This document shows positions 54,801 to 61,917 of a DNA stretch of 64,000 bases, in pieces (within the stretch, counting starts at the first letter, position 1; every line of letters starts with the position of its first letter). The stretch is from contig NZ_CP090423.1 in the NCBI RefSeq assembly GCF_023518235.1, positions 1,364,001-1,428,000 on the forward strand. The letters run 5' to 3'. A program made the position numbers and the translations under genes. Under the pieces are notes generated by a model. The model did no database searches, was not told where the DNA came from, and was given only the letters and a program-made list of their open reading frames with translations. The stretch is from Stenotrophomonas maltophilia (GTDB lineage: Bacteria; Pseudomonadota; Gammaproteobacteria; Xanthomonadales; Xanthomonadaceae).

Positions 54801-54983
54801 GCGGTAGGGGCTGCTGCCGCCGGTGGCGTAGGCCGCCGCCCAGGCCAGCGAGGGCGCCAGCAGCGACACCAGGGCCAGCAGGCCCGCCACCAGCCAGCGG
54901 CTGGGTCGGCCCGACCGGGCATCATTTTCGGGATGAACGCGTTCACCGCCCGCGCTTGCGCGCGACGTCGTCGACTGCCACAT
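48810..54983 (-). CDS. Giant exported protein with DUF11-like tandem repeats and C-terminal OmpA-like domains
   Basis: This 2057-residue protein has a signal region (SRWLVAGLLALVSLLAPSLAWA), an N-terminal surface domain with Cys pairs (about 50-500), a DUF11-type beta repeat near 510-610, six near-identical 122-residue repeats (about 621-1350) each with NPLVCTLPAGT-like Cys motifs, and two diverged DUF11 repeats (about 1350-1600). Near the C terminus an OmpA-like peptidoglycan-binding domain holds GNVLFDTDKATVREEFKPL and VSLVGHTDVRGSHAYNQALG. A second, degenerate OmpA-like unit precedes it (ALGEVLFAPGSSELQSSY). It may span from peptidoglycan outward. The ATG at 54983 follows GGGGAAA. A Clp-type site lies upstream. 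Confidence 0.82.
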   Translation of the reverse strand: MWQSTTSRASAGGERVHPENDARSGRPSRWLVAGLLALVSLLAPSLAWAAAYATGGSSPYRNTVLWLTWGGGANGVNNVVLNDGATSSIDMPVAAGVNLRVDCRLNTAETNVLRSYRPGNFGGDSLDDLYNIGGTGTSNQLIAGIARASGTSSFSITCTSTLGGAPYRLRGVVMADAESINNSGEFVEASAQGTWNVVEVRKNLANATPYLVNKSTSGANQVIRFGPGNDDNTAAVTFLSFDNAAHAPGNLAVNMGFSMRGGGTTAIAIGLLVPYADFGDAPASYGDAMHVVDDLQFRSDGIPAGASNFNINTAGYTPGGLAPPLTDFLGSLGPDTEQRSSYSADALGDDNSPQAGSREEDGWPTSYRLTVMQAGTLINQPVACVGNGSVAGWIDFNRNGQFDANERSNTALCSGGQANLSWTVPAAVSAGTSYVRLRYASLATQIQNPTGVADDGEVEDHRVTITAPSLKVVKGNNATGGVWNYGQAGTTYTLTVSNTTDVPTGNPPNVPAAAIVVRDQLPAGIVPNWTGTHVSGSWSCTASGQDVTCTSSQVLAAAGSPGSSSAFTLPVTVTAAATGALTNHASVGGGHDPFNNGTPPAPGVGCTDADHCTRSDVTVPVTRVSYAKRSNTAGPVAVGATVSYTVDVTVADGNTRDVLTLTDTLGTGLDFASVSSPGAFTCNAANPLVCTLPAGTAPGTYSLGYTATVNAQASGQVVNTVVGTGTDTPTCSGSCTTTTPVAVPRISVSKASSTAGPVAIGDSVAYTVTVLVADSRTTAVTTLTDTLGTGLDFGSITSAGSFSCVPGNPLVCTLPAGTVPGSYAFSYTGVVNVQASGQVRNAVVPSGTDNPSCVGACDTTTPMASAQVVYAKQASTGGPVRVGDRIDYTLTATVTRARTSAVVTLTDTLGSGLDFAGVSSAGNFTCNAANPLVCTLPAGTVPGTYSLTYGATVNAQASGSVRNAVLGSGTDNPSCSVNCDTTTPVATPGVSYAKSVNSTGPVAVGDRLTYTLTTVVTNSRTTDVVTLTDTLGTGLDFGAVTSAGAYTCNAANPLVCTLPAGTVPGSYSLSYTAVVNAQATGQVTNAVLGSGGDNPSCTANCGTTTPVTGSAIDYRKTSAAAGAVKVGDSIAYTLTAVVSNSRTTAVFTLTDTMGTGLDFGAVTASQGFSCNAANPLVCTLPAGTVPGTYTVNYTATVNAQAKGSVSNAVLGGGTGVTTCTSNCGTTTPVLAAVVTYRKQSATVAPVDIGDAVDYTVEVTVANSQTADVVTLTDTLGRGLDLQAVTQPGPFTCNGANPLVCTLPAATAPGTYTLGYRAVVNAQASGSVRNAVLGSGGDTPTCSGDCSTEHALADPRVVLEKLSGPASGAEVRPGDRLRYTLVATVERAALRQPLQLVDTPDAGLSIESLPAGCAQQGADIVCTVPSGTPVGRYEYVYQAIVNQEARTEVLNRLRGQYPDGSPPPECTTCETRHKVVSDFALRITKTASPRRVKVGDLVRYQLVVENVGGSHWRDGVVVDTPPPGFSYVDGSMRVADDDGAFALASSQSPLRIGAVDIAVGRSATITYLLRVGAGVRAGTHVNQAVATAEDGSPVSNVATAEVAMDADPLLEDSLVFGTVFDDRDGDGWQDSAELTGVRVQGGFAASAYVPGSTTLDRGEGPQPVADASAPLLHGVQIGVVHGRASTSDTAEMHQVVLRQRLRELTFTDDFVLESAQGHRLRMDAQGVTRVERSGEAGKGLTAAEPSVRREIARVAEGYEVAYVIGNDGIQEQGIPGVRLATVEGLLVETDPFGRYHLADVHGGDARLGRNFIIKLDPATLPGGAELTTENPLLRRVTQGVPTRFSFGVRLPPSPQAGAERMEIALGEVLFAPGSSELQSSYRPVLKKMAEVVDRYQGGDVVIAANGESQALAFARAVAVRDALQDEVAESARAGLTVQLRTDVRDPHSLLAGVDAGGALLGNVLFDTDKATVREEFKPLLAAIAARLEALGGGQVSLVGHTDVRGSHAYNQALGLRRANAVFEALRSQLSPAVQQRLRVRNEESAATRAAARQQEARR
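50935..53123 (-). repeat. Six tandem 366-bp in-frame repeats
   Basis: The DNA between these points is six head-to-tail units of 366 bp, each encoding 122 residues. Conserved landmarks (for example the GGCGTGGTGGT box near 51301, 51665, 52031, 52398 and 52766) recur at that period. High identity suggests recent unit duplication and possible copy-number variation. Confidence 0.85.
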
Positions 54984-55169
54984 GGTTGATTTCCCCGTCG
55001 TCGGCCCTTGCCGGGCCGATGGTCAGTGGGCGGCCAGCGACGAATTCCGCGGGACGGCGGCACACCCGATTGCGTGTCCTGCCGGGCTCCATGGCAATCA
55101 CTTTCGTCCCTGGACCCCGTTGGTCAGGCACCTAATTCTGTGACCAAGATAACACATTACAAACAATTA

Positions 55170-55185
55170 TGTGATGCCCGTCACA
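55170..55185. promoter_or_regulatory. Clp/CRP-type binding site
   Basis: TGTGATGCCCGTCACA is a perfect TGTGA-N6-TCACA site, the consensus of Xanthomonas Clp and E. coli CRP. It lies 187 bp upstream of the giant repeat-protein gene. A -10-like TTATCT (55152-55147 on the minus strand) puts the site centre near -38, an activating position. Confidence 0.68.
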
Positions 55186-55333
55186 TTCAAGTTTGCGGAC
55201 TTTGGCGGCAAGCCCCACGGCCACAGTTATAGCCACCGGGGATGGACCGTCTCGGCACGAATCCGGCACCCCTCCCCCACTTTCCGGCAAAACGCCACGC
55301 AGATTCGGCAGCAGCGACAGACCTGGCTGCGGC

Positions 55334-55579
55334 TCAGGGCTTCATCGCCCCATGCTGGAACGACGCCAGCAACGTGGATGCCGCGGTGGCCGGGGCCAGC
55401 CGGCCGCGGGTCAGCGACCAGGTGATGCGGTAGAAGCAGGTCCAGTAGAAGTCGGCCAGCCACACGGCGGAGAAGCCGACGTTGAACACGCCTGCGGTCT
55501 GTCCACGCAGGAAAAAAGCTTCGAAACGCTCGCCCAGCGGCGCCCAGCGCGCCGGCAGCAGATGCAGGTCCCCGTGGCG
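55334..55579 (-). pseudogene. Truncated gene remnant, unknown family
   Basis: An open minus-strand frame without a usable start (in-frame TGA at 55582-55580) encodes a protein-like C terminus of about 80 residues. It has an aromatic hydrophobic stretch (VFNVGFSAVWLADFYWTCFY) and ends HGAMKP. Codon use looks genuine, unlike the neighbouring sequence. The upstream part is missing, so this is probably the tail of a deleted gene next to the tRNA. I do not recognise it. Confidence 0.4.
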
Positions 55580-55582
55580 TCA

Positions 55583-55870
55583 GCGGACTGTTTCCCCAGG
55601 TATCGCCGCAGATCGCGCACACAGCGCTTGGCGGTGAGATCGAGACGGAACAGGCGTTATCCAGGAACTGGCGCCGCTATCAGCCCTGTTGACCGCTTCG
55701 GCGGTATCCGTGTGATGGCGTGTGCAGGCGCTGATGGACTGTGCAGGGATGACTGCCTGCCACGACCACTGCTGGGACTTCGCGGAGATGACAAGGCGCT
55801 TGTGGCGGACGAACTGCAAAGGCTCGGGCCGCGCCAGCTGGGCAATGTGGACGCACCACCGGCAGTGCCA
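55583..55870. other. Non-coding stretch before tRNA-Arg
   Basis: I see no convincing gene, terminator or repeat here. Short frames exist on both strands but show no recognisable motif. Together with the remnant at 55334-55579 it may be a decayed island beside the tRNA. Confidence 0.4.
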
Positions 55871-55871
55871 C

Positions 55872-55948
55872 TGGTGACCCCGGCCCGATTCGAACGGGCG
55901 ACCTTCCCCTTAGGAGGGGGACGCTCTATCCAGCTGAGCTACGGGGCC
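55872..55948 (-). tRNA. tRNA-Arg (anticodon CCT, reads AGG)
   Basis: The 77-nt gene includes the encoded CCA. The acceptor stem pairs GGCCCCG with CGGGGTC (one G-U), the D arm is GCTC...GAGC, the anticodon stem TCCCC/GGGGA encloses CTCCTAA with anticodon CCT, and the T arm is GCCCG-TTCGAAT-CGGGC. Confidence 0.95.
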
Positions 55949-56060
55949 ATTGGCAGCTGCGAAGCATACCGCGTCCAGCTGAATGGACCAAGCCATTGAA
56001 AGGCCGCGGACAGGCAATCACGCCTAAGCTGAGGGCTTCCCGCTCGCGCATGACCGATCG

Positions 56061-56651
56061 ATGCAGAACCTCTGGTTGTCCCTCTCCGCCCTCGGTGACA
56101 GCCGCTGGCTCCTGCCGATGGCACTGGTGTTGCTGCTCACCCTGCCGCGCACCGACAGCGACCTGAAAGGGCGATGGTTGAGCGCCGTCGCAGTTGCCGC
56201 CGGCGTGACACTCGCCTCAAAGCTGGCCTTCATGGGCTGGGGCATCGGCATCAGCCGCCTGCACTTCACCGGGTTTTCCGGTCATGCGGCACTGTCCAGC
56301 GTTGTGTACCCGCTGGTGGGCGTGCTGCTGGCCGGCCCCGGCAGACCCGCGCGCGCAATCGGCCTGATGACTGGCGTGCTGCTGGCGATCGCCATCGCCT
56401 GGTCGCGCATCCCCCTGCACGCGCACAGTCTGTCTGAAGTCATCGCAGGGCTGATGCTCGGGCTGGGCTGCAGTGCATACGTGCTGCGCGGCGCACTGCC
56501 CGCCCGCCGACCGACTGCCGTGACGGCCACAGCCGCCGTGCTTGCCGGACTGATCCTGCCCCTCACCCTGCCCGACATCCAGACGCATCAGCTGGTCATC
56601 GCACTGGCAAAGCTCATCTCGGGGAAGGCTGAAATCTTCCAGCACCCCTGA
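56061..56651 (+). CDS. PAP2-family membrane phosphatase
   Basis: This 196-residue membrane protein has about five helices and PAP2 motifs: SRLHFTGFSGHAALSS (the SGH motif) and SRIPLHAHSLSEVIAG (the SRxxxxxH motif). The first KxxxxxxRP motif is weak. Such enzymes remove phosphate from lipid or undecaprenyl pyrophosphate. It is upstream of the polysaccharide export operon in the same direction, which fits a role in lipid-carrier recycling, but it has its own context and no clear operon link. The ribosome site is weak. Confidence 0.82.
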   Translation: MQNLWLSLSALGDSRWLLPMALVLLLTLPRTDSDLKGRWLSAVAVAAGVTLASKLAFMGWGIGISRLHFTGFSGHAALSSVVYPLVGVLLAGPGRPARAIGLMTGVLLAIAIAWSRIPLHAHSLSEVIAGLMLGLGCSAYVLRGALPARRPTAVTATAAVLAGLILPLTLPDIQTHQLVIALAKLISGKAEIFQHP

Positions 56652-56688
56652 AAACCGCGAAGACGACTCCACATTTCCTTCACATACC

Positions 56689-56718
56689 TTGACAGGGCAA
56701 ATGAACAGACACCACCAT
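56689..56718 (+). promoter_or_regulatory. Predicted promoter of the Yjb/Gfc operon
   Basis: A perfect -35 TTGACA (56689-56694) is followed after 18 bp by CACCAT as a weak -10. The first gene follows with AGGAG before its ATG. Confidence 0.5.
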
Positions 56719-56760
56719 AGCAGCGGAAAAATTTCCCTCACGGAGTAGGAGACCCCGTAG

Positions 56761-57066
56761 ATGAAGAAGATGATTGCCGCCCTGGCCCTGCTGGGCCTGT
56801 CCTCGCCGGTGTTCGCTCAGGAAGCTCCTGTAGCCGCCGAAACCAGCGCTGAAATTGCAGGCGCTGAAGCCGCCGGCGCCACTGCCGCTGGCACCCTGAC
56901 CACGGCTGCGACCATCGGTCTCGGCGTCGCAGCGGCCGCGGTCGTTTACAGCGTCGCCGCCGACAGCAGCAGCGACGATGCCGGCAACAACAATGGCGGC
57001 ACCACCAACCCGCCGGGCGGCACCACCGGTACCACCGGCACCACTGGCACCACCGGCACCCGCTGA
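56761..57066 (+). CDS. YjbE/GfcA-like small exported protein with Gly-Thr-Thr tail
   Basis: This 101-residue protein has a signal peptide (MKKMIAALALLGLSSPVFAQ), an Ala-rich hydrophobic middle (TIGLGVAAAAVVYSVAAD) and a tail of GTT repeats ending TGTR. E. coli GfcA and YjbE have the same plan with a Thr-rich C terminus. It heads the polysaccharide export operon. The tail is encoded by tandem 9-bp units and may vary in length. A strong terminator follows, so this gene is probably expressed far more than those after it. Molecular role is unknown. Confidence 0.75.
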   Translation: MKKMIAALALLGLSSPVFAQEAPVAAETSAEIAGAEAAGATAAGTLTTAATIGLGVAAAAVVYSVAADSSSDDAGNNNGGTTNPPGGTTGTTGTTGTTGTR

Positions 57067-57090
57067 TCGGGACGCCGTTGTAGTACCCAC

Positions 57091-57125
57091 GCCCTCGCCG
57101 GGCGGCAGTTCGGCGAGGGCTTTTT
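57091..57125 (+). terminator. Strong terminator between the first and second operon genes
   Basis: GCCCTCGCCG pairs perfectly with CGGCGAGGGC and TTTTT follows. It would stop most transcripts after the YjbE/GfcA-like gene, with read-through serving the export genes. Confidence 0.88.
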
Positions 57126-57155
57126 CATGCCCGTTCGGGCCAGGAATGATTAACG

Positions 57156-58262
57156 ATGGACTGCAAGCGTCTCGTCGCCGCCATGGCGTTCACCCTTACC
57201 ATGTCAGGTTGCATGTGGGCCCCGGGCCAGCACATGCGCTCCAATTCCCTGATGGGTAGCAGCCAGCAGGTTGGCAACGATCAGATCGAGCTGATTCCGA
57301 TCACGCCCAAGCTCATCGCCATGGAACGCGCCGAAAAGAGCGCGCCCGGCATTCCGGCCTCGTTGATGCAGTACCAGCCGGGTCCTTACCAGATCGGCGC
57401 AGGCGACATCCTGTACATCACGGTCTGGGACCACCCCGAACTGACCGTTCCGGCTGGCCCGCAGCAGCAGCTCAGCGCTGCCGGCCGCCTGGTGCAGTCC
57501 GACGGCACGCTGTTCTACCCCTACATCGGCAAGGTCACCGCCGCCGGCAAGACGCCGGCCGAGCTGCGTGATGAGATCACCACCCGCCTGGCCCGCTACA
57601 TCGAAGCGCCGCAGGTGGATGTCTCGATGCTGACCTACGCCAGCCAGCGCGTGTGGGTCACCGGCGCCTCACGCCAGCCGGCCACGGTGCCACTGACGGT
57701 CACCCCGCTCACCCTGGGCGATGCCGTCAGCCAGGCCGGCCTGGACCCGGCACAGGCCGACCTGTCCGGCGTTCGCCTCACCCGTGACGGCACCACCTAT
57801 ACCATCGACCTTGACGCGCTGGGCCGTAATGGCGGCGGCGATACGAACGTCTTCCTGAAGGCCGGCGATCATCTGTATGTGCCGTACCTGGACCGCAAGG
57901 AAGTCTTTGTTGTCGGCGAAGTGAATCAGCCTGGCGCCATGAGCTTCAAGACCGGCGAGATTTCATTGAGCCAGGCGCTGGGCCGCGCCCGTGGCCTGCT
58001 GCAGACCACCTCCAATGGCAACGCGGTGTATGTGATCCGCGGTTCGAACGACCTGCAGGATGCGCCGTCGCAGGTGTTCCACCTGGAAGCGAAGTCACCC
58101 TCCGCGTTCGCCGTTGCCAGCCAGTTCAACCTGCAGCCGGGTGATGTCGTGTTCGTCGGTGCAGCCGGCGTGACGCGCTGGAGCCGCTTCGTGAACCAGC
58201 TGCTGCCCTTCACCGCCATCATCAGCAACGCGGCCAGCGCGCGCAACGATCTGGACAATTGA
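57156..58262 (+). CDS. Wza/GfcE-type polysaccharide export lipoprotein
   Basis: This 368-residue outer-membrane lipoprotein has a lipobox (LTMSGC), the poly-export domain (YQIGAGDILYITVWDHPELT, LFYPYIGKVTAAGKTPAELR), SLBB-like domains (VFVVGEVNQPGAMSF) and a C-terminal helix region (RFVNQLLPFTAIISN) that in Wza forms the pore through the outer membrane. It would carry an exopolysaccharide out. No Wzc kinase or phosphatase gene is adjacent. Confidence 0.93.
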   Translation: MDCKRLVAAMAFTLTMSGCMWAPGQHMRSNSLMGSSQQVGNDQIELIPITPKLIAMERAEKSAPGIPASLMQYQPGPYQIGAGDILYITVWDHPELTVPAGPQQQLSAAGRLVQSDGTLFYPYIGKVTAAGKTPAELRDEITTRLARYIEAPQVDVSMLTYASQRVWVTGASRQPATVPLTVTPLTLGDAVSQAGLDPAQADLSGVRLTRDGTTYTIDLDALGRNGGGDTNVFLKAGDHLYVPYLDRKEVFVVGEVNQPGAMSFKTGEISLSQALGRARGLLQTTSNGNAVYVIRGSNDLQDAPSQVFHLEAKSPSAFAVASQFNLQPGDVVFVGAAGVTRWSRFVNQLLPFTAIISNAASARNDLDN

Positions 58263-58273
58263 CGAGGCTTCAG

Positions 58274-58960
58274 ATGAGCAGGAACGCTCGCTCCGGCCTC
58301 ATGCTCCGGAGTTTCCGCCTGGGCCTGCTGGCTGCCATCGCGGTCTCGGCAGCCGGCTGCGGCGTCGTCAGCCGCAGCAGCGTCAAGGCCGTGCAACTGG
58401 CCGTGCAGGGCGCACCGGATGTTCAGCCCACTGCCCAGGACGTTGCCCGCAACCGCTACCCGCAGATCAAGGTCAATGGACCGGCAGGCGGCGCCGTGCT
58501 GGTGCTTGGTGCAGTGGATGACGGTCGCCAGGCCTGGTACAGCAGCGAACGCAGCATCGTGTTCCTGCGCAACGGGCTGATCGAAGCCACCCACGGCGGT
58601 GCGCCCGAGCTGCAGCAGATGCAGATCATCGGGCCGAACCCGTTCCTCGACCTGCGCAAGGTGCACGAGGGCCAGGTCGTGCAACGACGCTATGACCTCA
58701 TGCCCGGCTATCGCTTCGGCATCGAGGTGACCGGCACCCTGTACCCGCTGGGCACCGAGCGCGTCGATATCCTGGGCCGCACGCTCGAGCTGCTGCACAT
58801 CCGCGAGCAGCTGCGCGGTGAGGGCTGGAAGCAGGACAACCACTTCTGGGTGGACCCGGCCAACGGCTTCATCTGGAAAAGCCGCCAGGCCATCGCGCCG
58901 GACACCCATCTGGACATCATCCAGCTCAAACCCTATTCGCCGGACCTGCAGCCCCGATGA
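58274..58960 (+). CDS. GfcB/YjbF-family outer-membrane lipoprotein
   Basis: This 228-residue protein has a lipoprotein signal peptide with lipobox AAGC and the GfcB/YjbF-type body (GLIEATHGGAPELQQMQ, YDLMPGYRFGIEV, FWVDPANGFIWKSRQ). The ATG at 58274 follows GAGG. It lies 11 bp after the Wza-like gene and overlaps the next by 4 bp. The family accompanies group 4 capsule and Yjb exopolysaccharide secretion; its exact action is unknown. Confidence 0.85.
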   Translation: MSRNARSGLMLRSFRLGLLAAIAVSAAGCGVVSRSSVKAVQLAVQGAPDVQPTAQDVARNRYPQIKVNGPAGGAVLVLGAVDDGRQAWYSSERSIVFLRNGLIEATHGGAPELQQMQIIGPNPFLDLRKVHEGQVVQRRYDLMPGYRFGIEVTGTLYPLGTERVDILGRTLELLHIREQLRGEGWKQDNHFWVDPANGFIWKSRQAIAPDTHLDIIQLKPYSPDLQPR

Positions 58961-59730
58961 CGCCGCACCTTATCGTCATGGCCCTTGGCGCCGTACTCGC
59001 CGGCACTGTCCAGGCGGCCTCTCCGATCGTGGTTGAGGCCTATGGCCAGGTACGCGGCCCAGGCCCACATACCCTGGCAGGCAACGCGCGCCTCAGCGCC
59101 GCCGCCCTTGCCGCCGCCCCCGACGAGCACGCCTACTTTGCAGGCGCCGCCCTGCTGCGCGCGGACAACACGGCACAACAGACGCGCCTGAAGGCTGGCG
59201 TGCTGTTCGACCTTGAGACACTGGCCGCCCTTGACGACGCGCCCGACATCGCCGACGCCGCCGCCCGGATGGCCCGCGAGTTCGGCGCACTTCCGGTCAC
59301 CGGCCGCGAACCGCAACTGCTCCAACCGCGCTCGCTGGAGGCCGACCGCCCACAGGATCGATCGGCACGACCCGGCGACCGGCTGGTCTACCCGTCGCGA
59401 CCACAGACCGTGACTGTCACCGGTGCGGTTACCCAGCCATGCGCGGTGCCGCATGCGGCGATGCAGGACGCGCGCATCTACCGCAACCAGTGTGAACTGT
59501 TGCCCGCCGCCAGCCCTGACGATCTCTATGTGATCCAACCCGACGGCCGGGTCACGAAGATCGGCATTGCGTTGTGGAACCGCAGTGCACGGACCCCCTT
59601 GGCGCCGGGGGCAGTCGTCTACGTCCCCATTGCCGGATCCGCCGTGCGCTCCACCACCCCCGATATCAACGAAGAAGCCGCGCGCTTCCTCGCCACCCAG
59701 GTGCTGGATGCGCCCGGAGTTCCAGAGTGA
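58957..59730 (+). CDS. GfcC/YjbG-family periplasmic protein
   Basis: This 257-residue protein has a signal peptide (MTPHLIVMALGAVLAGTVQA) and the GfcC family layout: SLBB-like beta domains (VTVTGAVTQPCAVPHA) and DLYVIQPDGRVTKIGIALWN near the C terminus. E. coli GfcC is a soluble periplasmic helper of capsule secretion. The ATG overlaps the previous stop and the next ATG overlaps this stop (TGATG). Confidence 0.85.
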   Translation: MTPHLIVMALGAVLAGTVQAASPIVVEAYGQVRGPGPHTLAGNARLSAAALAAAPDEHAYFAGAALLRADNTAQQTRLKAGVLFDLETLAALDDAPDIADAAARMAREFGALPVTGREPQLLQPRSLEADRPQDRSARPGDRLVYPSRPQTVTVTGAVTQPCAVPHAAMQDARIYRNQCELLPAASPDDLYVIQPDGRVTKIGIALWNRSARTPLAPGAVVYVPIAGSAVRSTTPDINEEAARFLATQVLDAPGVPE

Positions 59731-61871
59731 TGTGCCGTAACCGATTGCCGCTGGCTCGCGCCGGCATCGCCCTGTTGAGCCTCAGCATCAGCGCAGCCCT
59801 GTACGCCCAGGAAGGTCCAGCTCCCACCGCCAGCGACTGGGGTGGCATCGGCCTGCTGCAGACACCCAGCGCCCGCATGAGCGAGGAAGGCGAGCTCAGC
59901 CTCACCGCCAGCCACACCTCGCCCTACAGCCGGTACACGGTGGTGATGCAACCCCTGCCGTGGGTGGAAGGATCATTCCGTTACATCTCGGTGGCCAACC
60001 GCCGTTATGGCTCGGAGTGGCTCAGCGGCAACCAGAACTACAAGGACAAGTCGATCGACCTCAAGCTGCGCCTGTGGCAGGAAGGTCGCTGGCTTCCGGA
60101 AGTGTCGGTCGGCGCGCGCGATCTCGGCGGTACCGGTCTGTTCTCAAGCGAGTACGTCGTTGCCAGCAAGCGCTTCGGCGCGTTTGACGCAAGCCTTGGC
60201 GTGGCGACCGGCTATATCGGCAACCGTGGCGACCTCGACAATCCCCTGGGCGCGATCGACGACCGCTTCAAGGAGCGCCCCGGCGTCAACACGCCCGGCG
60301 ACTTCAATACCAGCGCGATGTTCCGCGGCCGGCTCGGTGTGTTTGGCGGCGTCAGCTACCAGACGCCCTGGGACCGCCTGCAGCTGAAGCTCGAGTATGA
60401 CGGCAACGACTACCGCCACGAGCCGCAACGGAACAACCAGAAGCAGTCCTCGCCCATCAATCTGGGTGCCGTGTTCGCAGTGAACAACAGCGTGCTGCTG
60501 CACCTGGGCTGGGAGCGCGGGAACACGGCCATGGTCGGCATCACGCTGCATTCCAACCTGGCCCAGACCAAGCCCATGGCCAAGCTGATGGACCCACCGC
60601 CGGTTGCCAGGAAGCCTACCGCACAGAATGAGCCGCAGACCGTCGCTGCAACCGAGGCGGCAACCCCCACCGATTGGTCATCCATTGCCCACGAGCTGGA
60701 GGAAAATGCCGGCCTGCGCGTGAAGCGCATTGATCGAAGCGGCCAGGAACTGATCGTCAGTGCCGAGCAGCGCCGCTTCATCTACCCGGCACAGGGCATT
60801 GGTCGCGCGGCGCGCATTCTTGATCCGCAGACGCCACAGGATGTCAGCTGGTGGACATTGCGCAACGTCCGCCTCGGCCTGCCGGTGGTCGAGACCAGCC
60901 TGGAACGGAAGACCTTCAACCAGTACCTGGACGACCGGACCGATCTGGCAACCGTCAGCCGCCACGTCGAGATGAATGCCCCCTATGCGAGGCGCTCGGA
61001 AACGCTGTACGAAGCACCACTGAAGCGCTTCGACGGCGCGTTCAACGTCGGCTATCGGCAGAGCGTGGGCGGTCCCGACGGCTTCATCCTGTTCCAGGTT
61101 GCGGCGATGTACGGCGCGACCCTCCGCTTCAACGAGAACCTCTGGCTGAGCGGCACCGCCAGCTACAACGCCTACAACAACTACGACAAGTTCAAGTACG
61201 ACGCCCCCAGCAGGCTGCCGCGCGTGCGCACCTACGTGCGCCAGTATCTGACCACCTCGGACTTCACCCTGCCCAACCTGCAGCTGACCGGCACCAAGCA
61301 GCTCGGCCGCGACCTGTACGGCATGGCCTATGCCGGCATGCTGGAGTACATGTATGGCGGCGTCGGCGGTGAGCTCCTGTATCGCCCGATGGACGAACGC
61401 TGGGCGCTGGGTGCCGAACTGAACTGGGTCAAGCAGCGCGATTTCGATCAGCGTTTCAGCTTCCGCGACTACAGCGTCACCACCGGCCACGCCACGCTCT
61501 ATTACCTGTGGGGTGACCAGCGCCGTCTCATCAGCGCGGTCAGCGCGGGTCGCTACCTGGCCAAGGACTGGGGCGCGACGGTATCGGTGGCCCGCCTGTT
61601 CGACAACGGCGTGACCATGGGCGCCTACGCCACCAAGACCGACGTTTCATCGCGGGACTTCGGCGAAGGCAGTTTCGACAAGGGCATCTACTTCTCGGTA
61701 CCTTTCGACTTCATGCTGCCGCGCTCGACCCGTGCCCGCGCCGACTTCATGTGGAACCCCCTGTACCGGGACGGTGGCGCCCGTCTCTCGCACTCGCACA
61801 GCCTTTACCAGCTGACCTCCGAGCGCGATTCGGAGATCTTCTACCGGAACTTCGATGCGATCGCGAAATAG
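59730..61871 (+). CDS. GfcD/YjbH-family outer-membrane barrel protein
   Basis: This 713-residue protein has a signal peptide ending ALYAQEGP and the YjbH family start DWGGIGLLQTPSARMSEEGE, with PYSRYTVVMQPLPWVEGSFRY and GARDLGGTGLFSSEYVVASK. It is predicted to form an outer-membrane barrel with a periplasmic middle (about 300-420). The start may be the ATG at 59730 or a GTG one codon before. It ends the operon before a strong terminator. Confidence 0.9.
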   Translation: MCRNRLPLARAGIALLSLSISAALYAQEGPAPTASDWGGIGLLQTPSARMSEEGELSLTASHTSPYSRYTVVMQPLPWVEGSFRYISVANRRYGSEWLSGNQNYKDKSIDLKLRLWQEGRWLPEVSVGARDLGGTGLFSSEYVVASKRFGAFDASLGVATGYIGNRGDLDNPLGAIDDRFKERPGVNTPGDFNTSAMFRGRLGVFGGVSYQTPWDRLQLKLEYDGNDYRHEPQRNNQKQSSPINLGAVFAVNNSVLLHLGWERGNTAMVGITLHSNLAQTKPMAKLMDPPPVARKPTAQNEPQTVAATEAATPTDWSSIAHELEENAGLRVKRIDRSGQELIVSAEQRRFIYPAQGIGRAARILDPQTPQDVSWWTLRNVRLGLPVVETSLERKTFNQYLDDRTDLATVSRHVEMNAPYARRSETLYEAPLKRFDGAFNVGYRQSVGGPDGFILFQVAAMYGATLRFNENLWLSGTASYNAYNNYDKFKYDAPSRLPRVRTYVRQYLTTSDFTLPNLQLTGTKQLGRDLYGMAYAGMLEYMYGGVGGELLYRPMDERWALGAELNWVKQRDFDQRFSFRDYSVTTGHATLYYLWGDQRRLISAVSAGRYLAKDWGATVSVARLFDNGVTMGAYATKTDVSSRDFGEGSFDKGIYFSVPFDFMLPRSTRARADFMWNPLYRDGGARLSHSHSLYQLTSERDSEIFYRNFDAIAK

Positions 61872-61885
61872 TGCCGGAACATGAA

Positions 61886-61917
61886 GAAGGCGCCCTGCAA
61901 GGGCGCCTTCCTCTTTC
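61886..61917. terminator. Bidirectional terminator between the export operon and kdsD
   Basis: GAAGGCGCCCT pairs perfectly with AGGGCGCCTTC around GCA and a T-rich tail follows on the plus strand. It ends at the stop of the convergent kdsD gene, whose own T-rich side is weaker. Confidence 0.82.

Noticed and set aside
50568..54989. 1473-codon open frame on the plus strand opposite the giant repeat protein
   Set aside because: It mirrors the repeat periodicity of the minus-strand gene and has no signal or domain; high GC on the wobble position creates long antisense frames.
55193..55999. 268-codon plus-strand frame running into the tRNA
   Set aside because: It reads through the tRNA gene on the opposite strand and has no domain or ribosome site.
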